Shown here: positions 8,326 to 16,812 of the stretch, piece by piece
Position numbering within the stretch: the first letter of the stretch is position 1
Layout of the letters: every line of letters starts with the position of its first letter
Origin: Methylobacter sp.
GTDB lineage: Bacteria; Pseudomonadota; Gammaproteobacteria; Methylococcales; Methylomonadaceae
Assembly (NCBI GenBank): GCA_030679035.1
Contig: JAUXTH010000144.1
Span: forward strand, 31,052 to 95,051
Direction of reading: 5' to 3'
Length of the DNA stretch: 64,000 nucleotides
Program-made: the position numbers and the translations under genes
The notes under the pieces: generated by a model
What the model was told of the DNA's origin: nothing
Databases searched by the model: none
The model's input: only the letters and a program-made list of their open reading frames with translations

Positions 8326-8740
8326 GTCCGTCCCCCTCATACATAGCATTTCGTAATTACTGGGCTAGATCTAAAGCATTTCATTATAAACCCGGCCTCA
8401 AAGGTTTTTTGTAAAGTCATTAAAGTTTTTATTGCGGCGTTCTTATTAAATTAAATTATTAAGGTTTCCAAGGGGGTCAAAAAACATCATTAATCTCGAC
8501 ATGCACACGAAACCCGTATTGTTATAGTCCAACTACTGAATATGGATGCCTGCCAAGTTCCAGCTATGGAATGGTCGCCAAACATTTCTATTAGAGGGAT
8601 TTAGTTTGGTGGGCAAGCCAGGGTTTAAATGTTGCACTTGGCTTGAGCAATGAAGCCTGAACTGAGATATGTTGTGAGACCGTCGGCTGTCTCCTAAATC
8701 CTCAATTACTTTTGCGCTATTTCTTCTAGCCATCAAAACA
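8326..8740. other. Non-coding spacer
   Basis: About 415 bp, AT-rich in its first half. An 85-codon minus-strand frame (8533-8790) overlaps the next gene's end and looks like chance. No RNA gene or clear repeat seen. It probably holds the int/DUF4224 promoter. Confidence 0.4.
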
Positions 8741-10117
8741 TTAACCTGAACCCTGATGTTGCCCTCGTAATTGCGATCTAAGTGCGGCAATATTTTTTTT
8801 GTATTCGTTTTCCCGTGGTTTCGCTTTTACTTCCTGTTGGCATTTTTCCATCAGGGTATGGCCTTGTTGCGACAAGGCCTGTTTATTGGCTACATCGACT
8901 TGCTGACGTTGCTGTTCCCGCTCACGTAATTGCCGATGCTTAATGCCTAGATTTGTTATGGGATAAATTCCATCACTTTGTAATTCCTTATTTGCCCATG
9001 CTAACCACCCAGCCGCGTTATTGATTTTTCTGGGACTGGAAGGAGCCATTCTAGCGGCGATTTCATCCAGCAAATCCTGGTGGAGTTCATGTGGGCACTT
9101 GCGCAACGATTGCCAGGCAATCCATCGTGCATCACCGGACAATTCGTTTGGCCAAATCAACGCAGGGTCTATTGGCTGTTTGGTAGATTTGTCGTGGTCA
9201 TGCAATTTTTTGTCAAACCGCTCAGCGGTTGTAGTAGTTTTAATATTAATATTATTTATATTAAAACTACTACAGTCAGTTTTTACCGGGTCTAATTTTT
9301 GAACTGAATAGCTAAGTGATTGTATTTTATTAATTTTACTGTCCAAGTCAAAAATTTGAACTGCGGTATTTTCCGAGTTCACTTTTTGGACTCGGGATAC
9401 CGCGTCTAAATGTTGAACTCGGTCATCATTTTGTTTATCTATTGGGTAGATCTCACTGACATTTTGAGTATTTGGCCTAAAGTTCAGGAACCGAGATATT
9501 GTTACGCCCTGGTGATAAGGCATTAGGTCAATAAGCTGTTCAGTCTCATCATCCTGGTTCAATTTTCTTCTGATAGTATCCAGGACAGCGTAGGCGACTT
9601 TGCGTACTTGGTGATGACCATGGTTTTTTTCCATATCTTCTAATGCCTCGATATAGCGGCCATCCAGTACCACGGTCTCCTCAATGCTCAATACTTCATC
9701 ATGAATGGCATAGACATTGCCCTTGAATCGCCCCGTGGTTTCATCGCGGAGGTTATTGCACAAGGTGATCCACCGGGTGGCACGAAGAATGTGCAGGCAT
9801 CGGGCAATGGTCCCACGGCTCAAACCCAGTAATCGTCCAATATCATCATAGCTAGGCATACGGATTGTGCCTTGGGCGGATAAATAGGTCCTTAGTAACA
9901 AATAGATACATTTATCGGTGGATTGCAGGATAGGATCGAGGACAAGTGCCCGAGGAATGGCATCATGCCAGTTCCCCATGAATAACAGGTTGTCGCCATT
10001 TGCATCTAATTGTTGTTCCGCCTGTTGGGCCTCGGTATCGGCCTTGATACGATCGCGCAGGCGTTCTGCGATGGAGGAGTTTGAAGTTGATTCAGGCATT
10101 GGGGAATACCTCGCCAT
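8741..10117 (-). CDS. STY4528-family ICE protein with helix-turn-helix domain
   Basis: 458 aa. The N-terminal part matches the STY4528 style of ICE/pathogenicity-island proteins: NLLFMGNWHDAIPRALVLDPILQSTDKCIYLLLRTYLSAQGTIRMPSYDDIGRLLGLSRGTIARCLHILRATRWITLC. The segment YDDIGRLLGLSRGTIARCLHILR (about 110-132) is a clear helix-turn-helix. The middle is low complexity (Asn/Asp/Ile), and the C-terminus is helical and basic (REREQQRQQVDVANKQALSQQG). Such proteins are found beside conjugation modules of genomic islands and have been labelled replication or regulatory proteins without firm proof. An alternative start at 10099 (MPESTSN) has a GAGG 8 nt upstream. Likely a DNA-binding regulator or initiator. 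Confidence 0.7.
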   Translation of the reverse strand: MARYSPMPESTSNSSIAERLRDRIKADTEAQQAEQQLDANGDNLLFMGNWHDAIPRALVLDPILQSTDKCIYLLLRTYLSAQGTIRMPSYDDIGRLLGLSRGTIARCLHILRATRWITLCNNLRDETTGRFKGNVYAIHDEVLSIEETVVLDGRYIEALEDMEKNHGHHQVRKVAYAVLDTIRRKLNQDDETEQLIDLMPYHQGVTISRFLNFRPNTQNVSEIYPIDKQNDDRVQHLDAVSRVQKVNSENTAVQIFDLDSKINKIQSLSYSVQKLDPVKTDCSSFNINNINIKTTTTAERFDKKLHDHDKSTKQPIDPALIWPNELSGDARWIAWQSLRKCPHELHQDLLDEIAARMAPSSPRKINNAAGWLAWANKELQSDGIYPITNLGIKHRQLREREQQRQQVDVANKQALSQQGHTLMEKCQQEVKAKPRENEYKKNIAALRSQLRGQHQGSG

Positions 10118-10196
10118 TTGTTAAGTTCCAAAGGATACGAAATTCACTGCTACTTTCTTATTTTGCATAATAATTGTGCTTTCATTACCAATATGA

Positions 10197-10802
10197 TCAA
10201 TAGTTTTCAATTAGGCGGGCGTGTTTAAATTGGAATAAATGGGCATTAACATTATCGAATCCCTTAACCCGAATTGGCGCTGAATAAGCGGTCAATTGTT
10301 GCTGGATTGGGATGGGTTTAACCCCTTGAAAAAATTGTCCGGTTGAAGTTGCAAGTTTATGAGCTAATTCACCTGTAATTTCTTTAATATCAGGTCGCGT
10401 TGCTATTTTCGTTGCCCTCTGCCGGAGCTTCTCCCGATAAAGCCGGTTGTAATAAGGTGTTCTGGAATGGTAATTCGCTGCCCGTTGCCACAAGTCGCCG
10501 GGGTCATTGGTGATATGACCTGCGATCCGCCATGCGGCTAGATAGTAAGGGTAACAGCCTTCGGCTAGCACATGATTTTCGTTAATGCCGTATGACCGTA
10601 AATCTGCCAGGGAAACCGTGTTAATTTGCATGGCCCCATAATCGTATGTGCCATTGCGATTGCGAGTCTTTTGTCCGGGTTTGCCGCCCTCTTGCTCGGC
10701 TACTGCCAGCATAATTAAGGGAGGAATATGGTAGTGGTTCGCGGCTTGTATGGAACATTCAACCCGTTCGTGGTAATAGTGAGTTGGACTATCGGCTAAC
10801 AT
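10197..10802 (-). CDS. trbN: TrbN/VirB1-like lytic transglycosylase
   Basis: About 201 aa from the preferred start MLADSPTHYYHERV; it is preceded by GGGG and begins 5 bp after trbL, whereas the ORF-track start lies inside trbL. The SLT fold is visible: IPPLIMLAVAEQEGGKPGQK with the catalytic Glu, YDYGAMQINTVSLADLRSYGI, and AAWRIAGHITNDPGDLWQRAANYHSRTPYYNRLYREKL. It cleaves peptidoglycan locally so that the type IV secretion channel can be built. No obvious signal peptide. TrbN is the last gene of the RP4 trb block, and this gene occupies that place. Confidence 0.85.
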   Translation of the reverse strand: MLADSPTHYYHERVECSIQAANHYHIPPLIMLAVAEQEGGKPGQKTRNRNGTYDYGAMQINTVSLADLRSYGINENHVLAEGCYPYYLAAWRIAGHITNDPGDLWQRAANYHSRTPYYNRLYREKLRQRATKIATRPDIKEITGELAHKLATSTGQFFQGVKPIPIQQQLTAYSAPIRVKGFDNVNAHLFQFKHARLIENY

Positions 10803-10807
10803 TGTAT

Positions 10808-12262
10808 TTACCCCATCTTGGTTTTTTTGTCGCAAAAGGCTGCGACTTCTGCAGTAAAGTCAGGCGTTTCTTTATTCGCCGTTATCCCTGACCGTTGTTG
10901 GGCTAGAGTCCCCGGATTTGCAATAGCCGTTGCCAATCGTCCGCCCAGCGTATTTTGACGAATGTGTTGCTGGGTTTGAGCGATTTTATCCTTCGCTAGT
11001 TCGCCGATGCCTCTGGCCAAAGCCTTGCCCATCGATTCACCGCCGCTGTTTTGACTGGAATCCGCTACGGGCGATTTTGAGTTACTGGGTTGCTGTTCCG
11101 GTTGGTTTTCACTGCTGGTATTACCCATTCCTCCAATACTGCCGACCGCATCGCCCATAGCCGCCGCGAGTGAATGGCTTCCCGAATTATTGCTATTGGT
11201 TCCGGTAGTGCCTAACATAGATGGCAGGTTGGACGCTGATGAGTTATTTCCGTTTGAACTCTTCATCGCAGCTTGCAGCGCCATTGCTCCACCTGAAAGG
11301 GACTGTGCTGTTGAAATGGCCGATTGAGCAGCTTGATTGGCCACCGCTGCCGCAGTGACTGCACCGGCGAGTAATGCGCCTGTACCGGCTTGGCCGATTT
11401 GGCCGGTATTAATATGTCCCGTGACGATGGAAGAAACCATCACGGGTACTTTATTCGCCAAGCTGTAAAGGGCTATTGTGGCAAGCAGGATAACTCCCAT
11501 TTCTTTTAAAACTACTTCGGCTGACATGGTATTGATTAGATCACTCAAGAATGTTTGGCCAATGCCAACCACTAAAATCATGACCATCAGTTGGGTGCCG
11601 ATCATTAATACAGTCTTGTAATAAGCAATCGCTATATCGGAAGTCCATCTTGAGCCGCCGAACCCTAAAAAGAAGATCCCCGCATAGGCTAAAATCCAGC
11701 CTGCTATTGTAAGTAACATCATGTTGACGGCAATCAAGCCAAACAGCACCAGAATGACAACTGCTATTGCGATTGCAACAATGGCTTGCGCTATTGATCC
11801 GATGGAGAAATCTGTGGCGTCTACTATTTTTGTGAAAAACTCCAGTGCCATATTAATGATCGCGCCCGGTGTTACGACACTGGATACATGTGCGGCTTCC
11901 CCGGCTATGCCTTTAAGAGAATTAATAAATGCCAGCGCCATCTGTGGGCCGCTATCGAGCAACCATAAATAGAATCCCGTGAAGCCTAAAAACCGGATCA
12001 GTTCGACAAAGAAATCCGAAATATCCGCTTTTTTTAGTGCCAGGATTCCAAACGTCCAAACCATACTTATGAGTGTTAAGCCCCAAAATAATTGGTAGGC
12101 GTGTTTTTTAATGGTGCTTTCCCAGCCGGTTGCTGCCGTTTGATATTTGGCCATCACCTGGTTAAAAGCATCGGCATCGAGAGTGGCGGCAAAAACCTCA
12201 TTCGCCAACAGGAATGATGTCCCTAATGCTAACAAAGTGCTGATGCATCTTTTGCTTATCAT
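10808..12262 (-). CDS. trbL: TrbL/VirB6 polytopic inner-membrane channel protein
   Basis: 484 aa. A signal peptide (MISKRCISTLLALGTSFLLANEVFA) is followed by about six membrane helices to residue 290. Conserved stretches include GWILAYAGIFFLGFGGSRWTSDIAIAYYKTVLMIGTQLM, typical of TrbL. The last third is Gly/Ser/Asn/Gln-rich and soluble (SSNGNNSSASNLPSMLGTTG...). TrbL forms the inner-membrane part of the IncP transfer channel. It is downstream of the trbK-position gene (10 bp gap) in the leftward trb operon. Confidence 0.92.
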   Translation of the reverse strand: MISKRCISTLLALGTSFLLANEVFAATLDADAFNQVMAKYQTAATGWESTIKKHAYQLFWGLTLISMVWTFGILALKKADISDFFVELIRFLGFTGFYLWLLDSGPQMALAFINSLKGIAGEAAHVSSVVTPGAIINMALEFFTKIVDATDFSIGSIAQAIVAIAIAVVILVLFGLIAVNMMLLTIAGWILAYAGIFFLGFGGSRWTSDIAIAYYKTVLMIGTQLMVMILVVGIGQTFLSDLINTMSAEVVLKEMGVILLATIALYSLANKVPVMVSSIVTGHINTGQIGQAGTGALLAGAVTAAAVANQAAQSAISTAQSLSGGAMALQAAMKSSNGNNSSASNLPSMLGTTGTNSNNSGSHSLAAAMGDAVGSIGGMGNTSSENQPEQQPSNSKSPVADSSQNSGGESMGKALARGIGELAKDKIAQTQQHIRQNTLGGRLATAIANPGTLAQQRSGITANKETPDFTAEVAAFCDKKTKMG

Positions 12263-12272
12263 GACATCTCAC

Positions 12273-12479
12273 CTAAAAACCGATTTCTTTTGCAGGCTTA
12301 TATGTGCCGCTTTTAAATTTATCCATCTTGGTGTTTTGTTCCGGTACGACTTGGCTTTGCAAATGATTTTGCTCACGCATTTTGTAAGTTATAACTACCG
12401 AAATGGCTAAAATACAAACCAGCAGTAAAACAATGCTTACCATTCGATGCTGTTGTAAAAATAGGATGATAGTTTTCAT
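12273..12479 (-). CDS. TrbK-position small membrane protein with TrbJ-like C-terminal tail
   Basis: 68 aa: one N-terminal membrane helix (MVSIVLLLVCILAISVVITY) and a short periplasmic tail. Size and location between trbJ and trbL match TrbK, the entry-exclusion protein of RP4 (about 69 aa). A lipobox is doubtful: LLVC has Val before Cys. The last 15 residues, KFKSGTYKPAKEIGF, almost repeat the last residues of the upstream TrbJ, KFKSGIYSPAKETGY, and the DNA is also clearly similar. Function as exclusion protein is inferred from synteny. Confidence 0.65.
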   Translation of the reverse strand: MKTIILFLQQHRMVSIVLLLVCILAISVVITYKMREQNHLQSQVVPEQNTKMDKFKSGTYKPAKEIGF

Positions 12480-12483
12480 AGTA

Positions 12484-13263
12484 TTAATACCCCGTTTCTT
12501 TTGCAGGTGAGTAGATACCGCTTTTGAACTTTTCCTCTAAAGCGATCGCTCGGGCTTCCTTGTCGTTTTGCACTTCCATTTGCGTGGCCAGAGCATTTTG
12601 TTGCGCCACCAGCAGTTCCCTGATTTGAAGCAATTGGTTGGTTTGCTCGCTGGCGAGTTCGTTGGCGGCTTGCAGGACTTGCATTCGCCCTGTCGAAGAT
12701 TGGGCATCCCGTTGTAAGGCTCGCAAATGCTCAGAGTCTTTTTGTAGCGTTTGCTGTTGCAGGTCGACACCTCTTAGTAAGGCATCGTTCGCCTTCTTTC
12801 GCGCTTCCGAGCTTAACCGGTCACTTTCGGCTATTTTTGCGCGGTCTGCAGCCGTGCAGGTGTCTGTGCCAACGCAGGGCAAATTCCGGTAATAGTCGAT
12901 AGCTTGGAATTTTCCGAGGAAGCTATCAAAACTGCCCAGCTGGTTTTTATATTGGTCAATGGTATTGGTCGCGCTTAGTAATTGCGCTAAGGTGCCTTGG
13001 GCATCATCCCAATTGAAATGTGTTAGCTGTTGGGTATTTTGTCGCATATCGTCAAGCTGTTGCTTTGCCACCATCAACTCTTTCAGTTGGGCGGTGTATT
13101 GTTCGACCTGTTTAAGTTCTTGTGTTACCTCGGAAACAGCACTGGTAATGTTTTGGATAAAGTTGGTCGGGTCATAGACAATGTCGCCCACGCCAAAAAT
13201 AGCGTGTGCCGGTGTTGTTATGGTTAAAATGCTCAATGTCATTAATAGGCGAAAGTGTTTCAT
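12484..13263 (-). CDS. trbJ: TrbJ/VirB5-like conjugative transfer protein
   Basis: 259 aa from start MKHFRLLMTLSILTITTPAHA, a cleavable signal peptide. The ORF-track start 114 nt upstream lies inside trbI and is rejected. The conserved TrbJ N-terminus follows: IFGVGDIVYDPTNFIQNITSAVSEVTQELKQVEQYTAQLKEL, then a long helical coiled region and two Cys in PCVGTDTC. VirB5/TrbJ is a minor pilus component at the tip, thought to contact recipients. The C-terminus (FKSGIYSPAKETGY) is mirrored in the next gene. Member of the leftward trb operon. Confidence 0.9.
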   Translation of the reverse strand: MKHFRLLMTLSILTITTPAHAIFGVGDIVYDPTNFIQNITSAVSEVTQELKQVEQYTAQLKELMVAKQQLDDMRQNTQQLTHFNWDDAQGTLAQLLSATNTIDQYKNQLGSFDSFLGKFQAIDYYRNLPCVGTDTCTAADRAKIAESDRLSSEARKKANDALLRGVDLQQQTLQKDSEHLRALQRDAQSSTGRMQVLQAANELASEQTNQLLQIRELLVAQQNALATQMEVQNDKEARAIALEEKFKSGIYSPAKETGY

Positions 13264-13267
13264 CGGT

Positions 13268-14620
13268 TCACTCCTGTATTGAATAATCGAAAGCCTTGTA
13301 GGGCTTAGTGAAAGTGAGGTCTTTAGTGACCACCACGTTAAACCGAAACCCGGGGCGAATTTCCAGGGTTGGGGCAATATTCAGGTTTTTAGCGATCATT
13401 TGCGCGGTGACTTGCCCGAGTTGCTGGCCTAAGGCTTGATTCAACGTTCCGGCTGTGGTCTGTTGGCCGTAATATCCCGTATTATTGCCGCCAGAATTAT
13501 TGTCGTTAAGCTGCGAGAGCGAGGTTGCGGCGACTACGGCAGACATCAGTAACGCTGAGCCGAACAGGCGTACCGAGTGATGATTGGTTAGGTCAGAAAA
13601 GCCGGAATAACCCGCGCTGTCGGCCCCCGGCATCGCCCCGATGTCCAGGGCTTTGCCGTCCGGGAAGACAATACGTTGCCAGGCGACCAATATCCGTTCC
13701 TGTCCATAGCCTATATCGCTGAAATAGCTGCCGACCAGTCGGGAGCCTTGGGGAATCAGCAAATGACGGCCTGTGGCGGTGTCGTACACATTTTGACCGA
13801 CTTGCGCCACGATTTGACCGGGACTATCCGAGTTTATGCCGCCTATTAACGTTCCAGGAATCACAAAACCTGCGCGTAATTGATACAGGGTTTCAGGTTG
13901 TTCCAATTGTGAGGATGACTTCCAGCGATTATTGCCGTCTTGGTTATCGAACGCTTGGTACCCCGTAAAGGTACTTCTACCGTTTTGTCCTTGTTGGCTT
14001 GGGATAATCCCGGCGGCTTTCAACTCATCGATGGTTTGTTTATAGTGCTCGATAGGGTTTTTCGATGAGGAACTGCTATCGGCTATGTTCGCCTCCAACG
14101 CGTGCAATTGTCTAGCCAGGCTCTGTTGTTGATTATTGTTTTGGCTAACATCCAAGGGTACAGGGGGCTTGGCAGTAATGGCTGCTTTGAACAGTTCCAG
14201 TTTGGCGGTGCGAAGTTCTTGCAACTCGGCCTCTAGCGCGGCTTGTTTTTCATCTCTACCCCCACCAGTTTCGCTGGCAGTTGCTGGCAAAGGCGGCGTG
14301 CCTGAATTTTCGGCAGCGGGTGGCGGTGGCAGGCGCTCGGGTATTGTCATTGCAGGCGTTGCAGCCTGGATAAAGCCGGTTCGATTCTTTCCCACGATTT
14401 GACTGGCCTGCTCGGTAGATTCGGTAGGGCGTTCCTGTTGCTCCTTTTCTTGCGTGATCCGGTTTTGGCTGCGATGCACTATCACTCCCATCATGGTCAG
14501 TACAAAGACCACAGAAACCGTGATCACAATGTACAGCGGCATATTATTCACCCGGCGAACACCGGTGCCTACTTCAAGGTCATCGTTTAGGTCGAAATCA
14601 TCTGGCATCGTGTTATTCAT
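13268..14620 (-). CDS. trbI: TrbI/VirB10-like core-complex protein
   Basis: 450 aa from ATG 14620, which overlaps the trbH stop as ATGA; the ORF track begins 15 nt earlier at a TTG. A cytoplasmic N-terminus precedes one membrane helix (MPLYIVITVSVVFVLTMMGVIV), then a Pro-rich periplasmic linker (PERLPPPPAAENSGTPPLPA), a coiled coil, and the C-terminal VirB10 beta-barrel domain. The latter includes YQLRAGFVIPGTLIGGINSDSPGQIVAQV, TGRHLLIPQGSRLVGSY, RILVAWQRIVFPDGKALDIGAMPGADSAGYSGFSD and LEIRPGFRFNVVVTKDL. It spans both membranes and forms the outer-membrane cap of the channel with TrbG and TrbH. Confidence 0.95.
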   Translation of the reverse strand: MNNTMPDDFDLNDDLEVGTGVRRVNNMPLYIVITVSVVFVLTMMGVIVHRSQNRITQEKEQQERPTESTEQASQIVGKNRTGFIQAATPAMTIPERLPPPPAAENSGTPPLPATASETGGGRDEKQAALEAELQELRTAKLELFKAAITAKPPVPLDVSQNNNQQQSLARQLHALEANIADSSSSSKNPIEHYKQTIDELKAAGIIPSQQGQNGRSTFTGYQAFDNQDGNNRWKSSSQLEQPETLYQLRAGFVIPGTLIGGINSDSPGQIVAQVGQNVYDTATGRHLLIPQGSRLVGSYFSDIGYGQERILVAWQRIVFPDGKALDIGAMPGADSAGYSGFSDLTNHHSVRLFGSALLMSAVVAATSLSQLNDNNSGGNNTGYYGQQTTAGTLNQALGQQLGQVTAQMIAKNLNIAPTLEIRPGFRFNVVVTKDLTFTKPYKAFDYSIQE

Positions 14621-15057
14621 TTGCGATACGACCAATAGTTTGGTTTCGTTAAGTTGTTGGCATCGTACAGTCGACTTAACTGAGCTTCGTCAACGCTGAG
14701 GGTCAAGCGATAATAGTTATAAAACGCCACATTAGTTAAGGCATCCAGCACATACGTTAACTGTTTAGCTTCTGTTTTTTCCGGTGCCGCCTCCGTGCTT
14801 TCATGGAGGGCATAGCCGCTATTTCTGAGCTGGCGCTTTACTGCATTATTAAATAAAGTGTTATCGTTGGCTTTAAGCACAAAATGCGTTTTAGCGGGCG
14901 TGTATAAAGTGGCTAGTTGTTTGGCTGCATCAGTGGCTATCTCGGTATAAGCCGTTTCTGGCAAGCCAGGCACCGTCGTTTGGTTGGCGCAGCCAGCACT
15001 GAACAGGGCTAAAATTCCCACTACTATTCCCGTTGCTGTTTGAATATTCGGCTTCAT
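14617..15057 (-). CDS. trbH: TrbH-like conjugal transfer lipoprotein
   Basis: 146 aa with a lipoprotein signal peptide (TGIVVGILALFSAGC, lipobox FSAGC). The mature part contains YTEIATDAAKQLATLYTPAKTHFVLKA and ALTNVAFYNYYRLTLSVDEAQLSRLYD. Position between trbG and trbI is that of RP4 trbH, an outer-membrane lipoprotein of the mating channel, functionally like VirB7. The start overlaps the trbG stop by 4 nt and the stop overlaps the trbI ATG, so translation is coupled. Confidence 0.85.
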   Translation of the reverse strand: MKPNIQTATGIVVGILALFSAGCANQTTVPGLPETAYTEIATDAAKQLATLYTPAKTHFVLKANDNTLFNNAVKRQLRNSGYALHESTEAAPEKTEAKQLTYVLDALTNVAFYNYYRLTLSVDEAQLSRLYDANNLTKPNYWSYRK

Positions 15058-15992
15058 GGTGTTTGCTCGCGTTCAATGGTGATTTTATCCTGGTCACTGC
15101 CAACACCTGCCACCAGGACAACCTTGTCGGGCAGGCCATCGACGATATACCGGTTCGACTGCACCCGGTAATTAACCAGGACTTGCTCATCGTCGGCAAA
15201 TAGGCCGGTTTTCTCACGGATCGCCAATAAGGTCGGCGCTTCGGTTTGCGATAGCGATTCCGGCATTTGAATCACCGTTTTTACGCCATCGTTGAAGACC
15301 CTTACCGGTTTCCAGGGCGCATTACCGCTCACGGTGTAGCCAAAATTAAGCTTGCCCAGATACTCGCCGGTTTCAGGGAGGGTTTGCTGATCCCGCTGGG
15401 TTTGGGTATGTGTTTGCAGGTGTTTCCACTTATTCAGGGCCTCCTCCGGGTACACGAACGAGACTTGCGCCATATACTCGTTCCGGTGCGACCGTAACCG
15501 GATGTTGTAGGTTCTACGATCCGTGGTGACGACCATGTTGGTATTCAGGTTAATGGCCAGCGGTTTAACGATAATATGCTGTATCGCGTTGTCGCCGCGT
15601 CCCGTTACTGCAGGTTCCAGCAGCCACCGTGCAGTATCGCCCATATTCACCCCCGAGATTTGCTCGCCGGGTTGCAAGGCAATATCGCAAACCTGAAGCA
15701 CCGCGCAGACTATCCGGGGTTGGGTCGCGCCGAACACAAACTGGATAAAGCCATTAGGCCCAGTCGTCGGCACCACGCTTTGGTTGGCTGAGGGTGACCG
15801 CCATTGATTGCCAATCGCCAGGGCTTGTTTTTCCAGGGGCGATAGCGCCGGGTTTTGTTCTCCCAGATACACATCGGGAAGCTTGCCATAATCGGTGACG
15901 GTCTGTGGCGGCAAGGGCGGCAGTCCAGGATCTTTTGCCATGGCAATTATGGATTTCAGCATCAGGACTGTTAGCAGGGTTAACTTAACCAT
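15054..15992 (-). CDS. trbG: TrbG/VirB9-like outer-membrane core protein
   Basis: 312 aa with an N-terminal signal peptide (LTLLTVLMLKSIIAMA). The conserved TrbG/VirB9 segments are present: GFIQFVFGATQPRIVCAVLQVCDIALQPGEQISGVNMGDTARWLLEPAVTG, ...MVVTTDRRTYNIRLRSHRNEYMAQVSFVYPEEA, and the C-terminal NFGYTVSGNAPWKPVRVFNDGVKTVIQMPESL. It builds the periplasmic ring with TrbI and TrbH. Start overlaps the trbF stop by one nucleotide. Confidence 0.95.
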   Translation of the reverse strand: MVKLTLLTVLMLKSIIAMAKDPGLPPLPPQTVTDYGKLPDVYLGEQNPALSPLEKQALAIGNQWRSPSANQSVVPTTGPNGFIQFVFGATQPRIVCAVLQVCDIALQPGEQISGVNMGDTARWLLEPAVTGRGDNAIQHIIVKPLAINLNTNMVVTTDRRTYNIRLRSHRNEYMAQVSFVYPEEALNKWKHLQTHTQTQRDQQTLPETGEYLGKLNFGYTVSGNAPWKPVRVFNDGVKTVIQMPESLSQTEAPTLLAIREKTGLFADDEQVLVNYRVQSNRYIVDGLPDKVVLVAGVGSDQDKITIEREQTP

Positions 15993-16729
15993 TAGGGTTG
16001 CCCTCCCAATTGTTTACTCCAGGAAACATCTTTAACATAAATCCCTAAAGGGTTTTTAAACAGCTGTTCCTCAGTCGTTTCATGGGTTGGCGATACCAGG
16101 TAAACGGTCACGAGCGCCCGCCATTTTTCCGGGGGCTTGACTTCAAATCCCTGTCGGTCGCGGGTGGTTTCCGTCCAATCGAGTTGCCAGGTTTCATCGC
16201 TCAGGGGGAGCGCCGAATCAATTTGTACCGATACCGTTTCCTTTTGCGCCCGAACAAAAGGCCTGGCTTGCTCGCTGCTGTTATACCAATGGTTCATTTT
16301 TTCCATCGCCGGATCACTCTGCGTAATCGAGGCATACACCCGATAGACGGCATCGGCCTGAACTTGCGAATCCGGTGTCACTATCCTGGCATCGCTGATG
16401 AAGGAGGCCAGTCGCGCCCGGACGACTAATTGTTTGTTGGCATTGTTAAGGCCCTCGGCAGGGCCGATGGCCAAGGCTTGGCCTAATTTATCGACCTGAA
16501 TAATATGCGGGACAAACTTGGTTTGGCTGCCGATGTAAGTCATTCCGCCAACGCCTGCCAAACCGACTAATAAAGCCAATAAGGCAAGCAGGATAAGGGT
16601 CTGTCGTTCCACGGCCAGCGCCTTAACATTATCGTTCCATGACCGCCGTGCATTGAAATAGGGATTGTCGGTCAGTTTATCCTTAGGTTGGTTAGCCGAT
16701 TTTGACGATTTATTTACAAAGTAGTTCAT
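15992..16729 (-). CDS. trbF: TrbF/VirB8-like inner-membrane assembly protein
   Basis: 245 aa. A cytoplasmic N-terminus with DNPYFNARRSWNDNVKALAVERQ precedes one membrane helix ([22 protein letters not shown]). The periplasmic VirB8 fold includes FVPHIIQVDKLGQALAIGPA and ...QLDWTETTRDRQGFEVKPPEKWRALVTVYLVSPTHETTEEQLFKNPLGIYVKDVSWSKQL. VirB8-type proteins nucleate assembly of the secretion channel. A run of 8-bp repeats separates it from trbE. Confidence 0.95.
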   Translation of the reverse strand: MNYFVNKSSKSANQPKDKLTDNPYFNARRSWNDNVKALAVERQTLILLALLALLVGLAGVGGMTYIGSQTKFVPHIIQVDKLGQALAIGPAEGLNNANKQLVVRARLASFISDARIVTPDSQVQADAVYRVYASITQSDPAMEKMNHWYNSSEQARPFVRAQKETVSVQIDSALPLSDETWQLDWTETTRDRQGFEVKPPEKWRALVTVYLVSPTHETTEEQLFKNPLGIYVKDVSWSKQLGGQP

Positions 16730-16748
16730 GGGGCAAACTCCTTCACGA

Positions 16749-16812
16749 GTAACTGATTAACTGATTAACTGATTAAGTGATTAAGTGATTAACTGATTAA
16801 CTGATTAAGTGC
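16749..16812 (+). repeat. 8-bp tandem repeat between trbF and trbE
   Basis: Eight head-to-tail octamers TTAACTGA/TTAAGTGA (first unit GTAACTGA, last TTAAGTGC). The last three units encode the trbE C-terminus (ALNQLIS-stop) on the minus strand, and the first five fill the gap before trbF. Eight is not a multiple of three, so slippage would change the reading frame of the trbE tail and the trbE-trbF spacing. Confidence 0.9.

Noticed and set aside
8533-8790. 85-aa minus-strand ORF
   Set aside because: Overlaps the 3' end of the STY4528-like gene in another frame and has no family features.
12273-12479. Lipoprotein signal in the TrbK-position protein
   Set aside because: LLVC has Val before Cys, which does not fit a good lipobox; kept as a membrane-anchored protein instead.
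16749-16812. CRISPR-like array
   Set aside because: The units are 8 bp and directly abutting without spacers; a simple tandem repeat. No CRISPR array or cas gene was seen anywhere.
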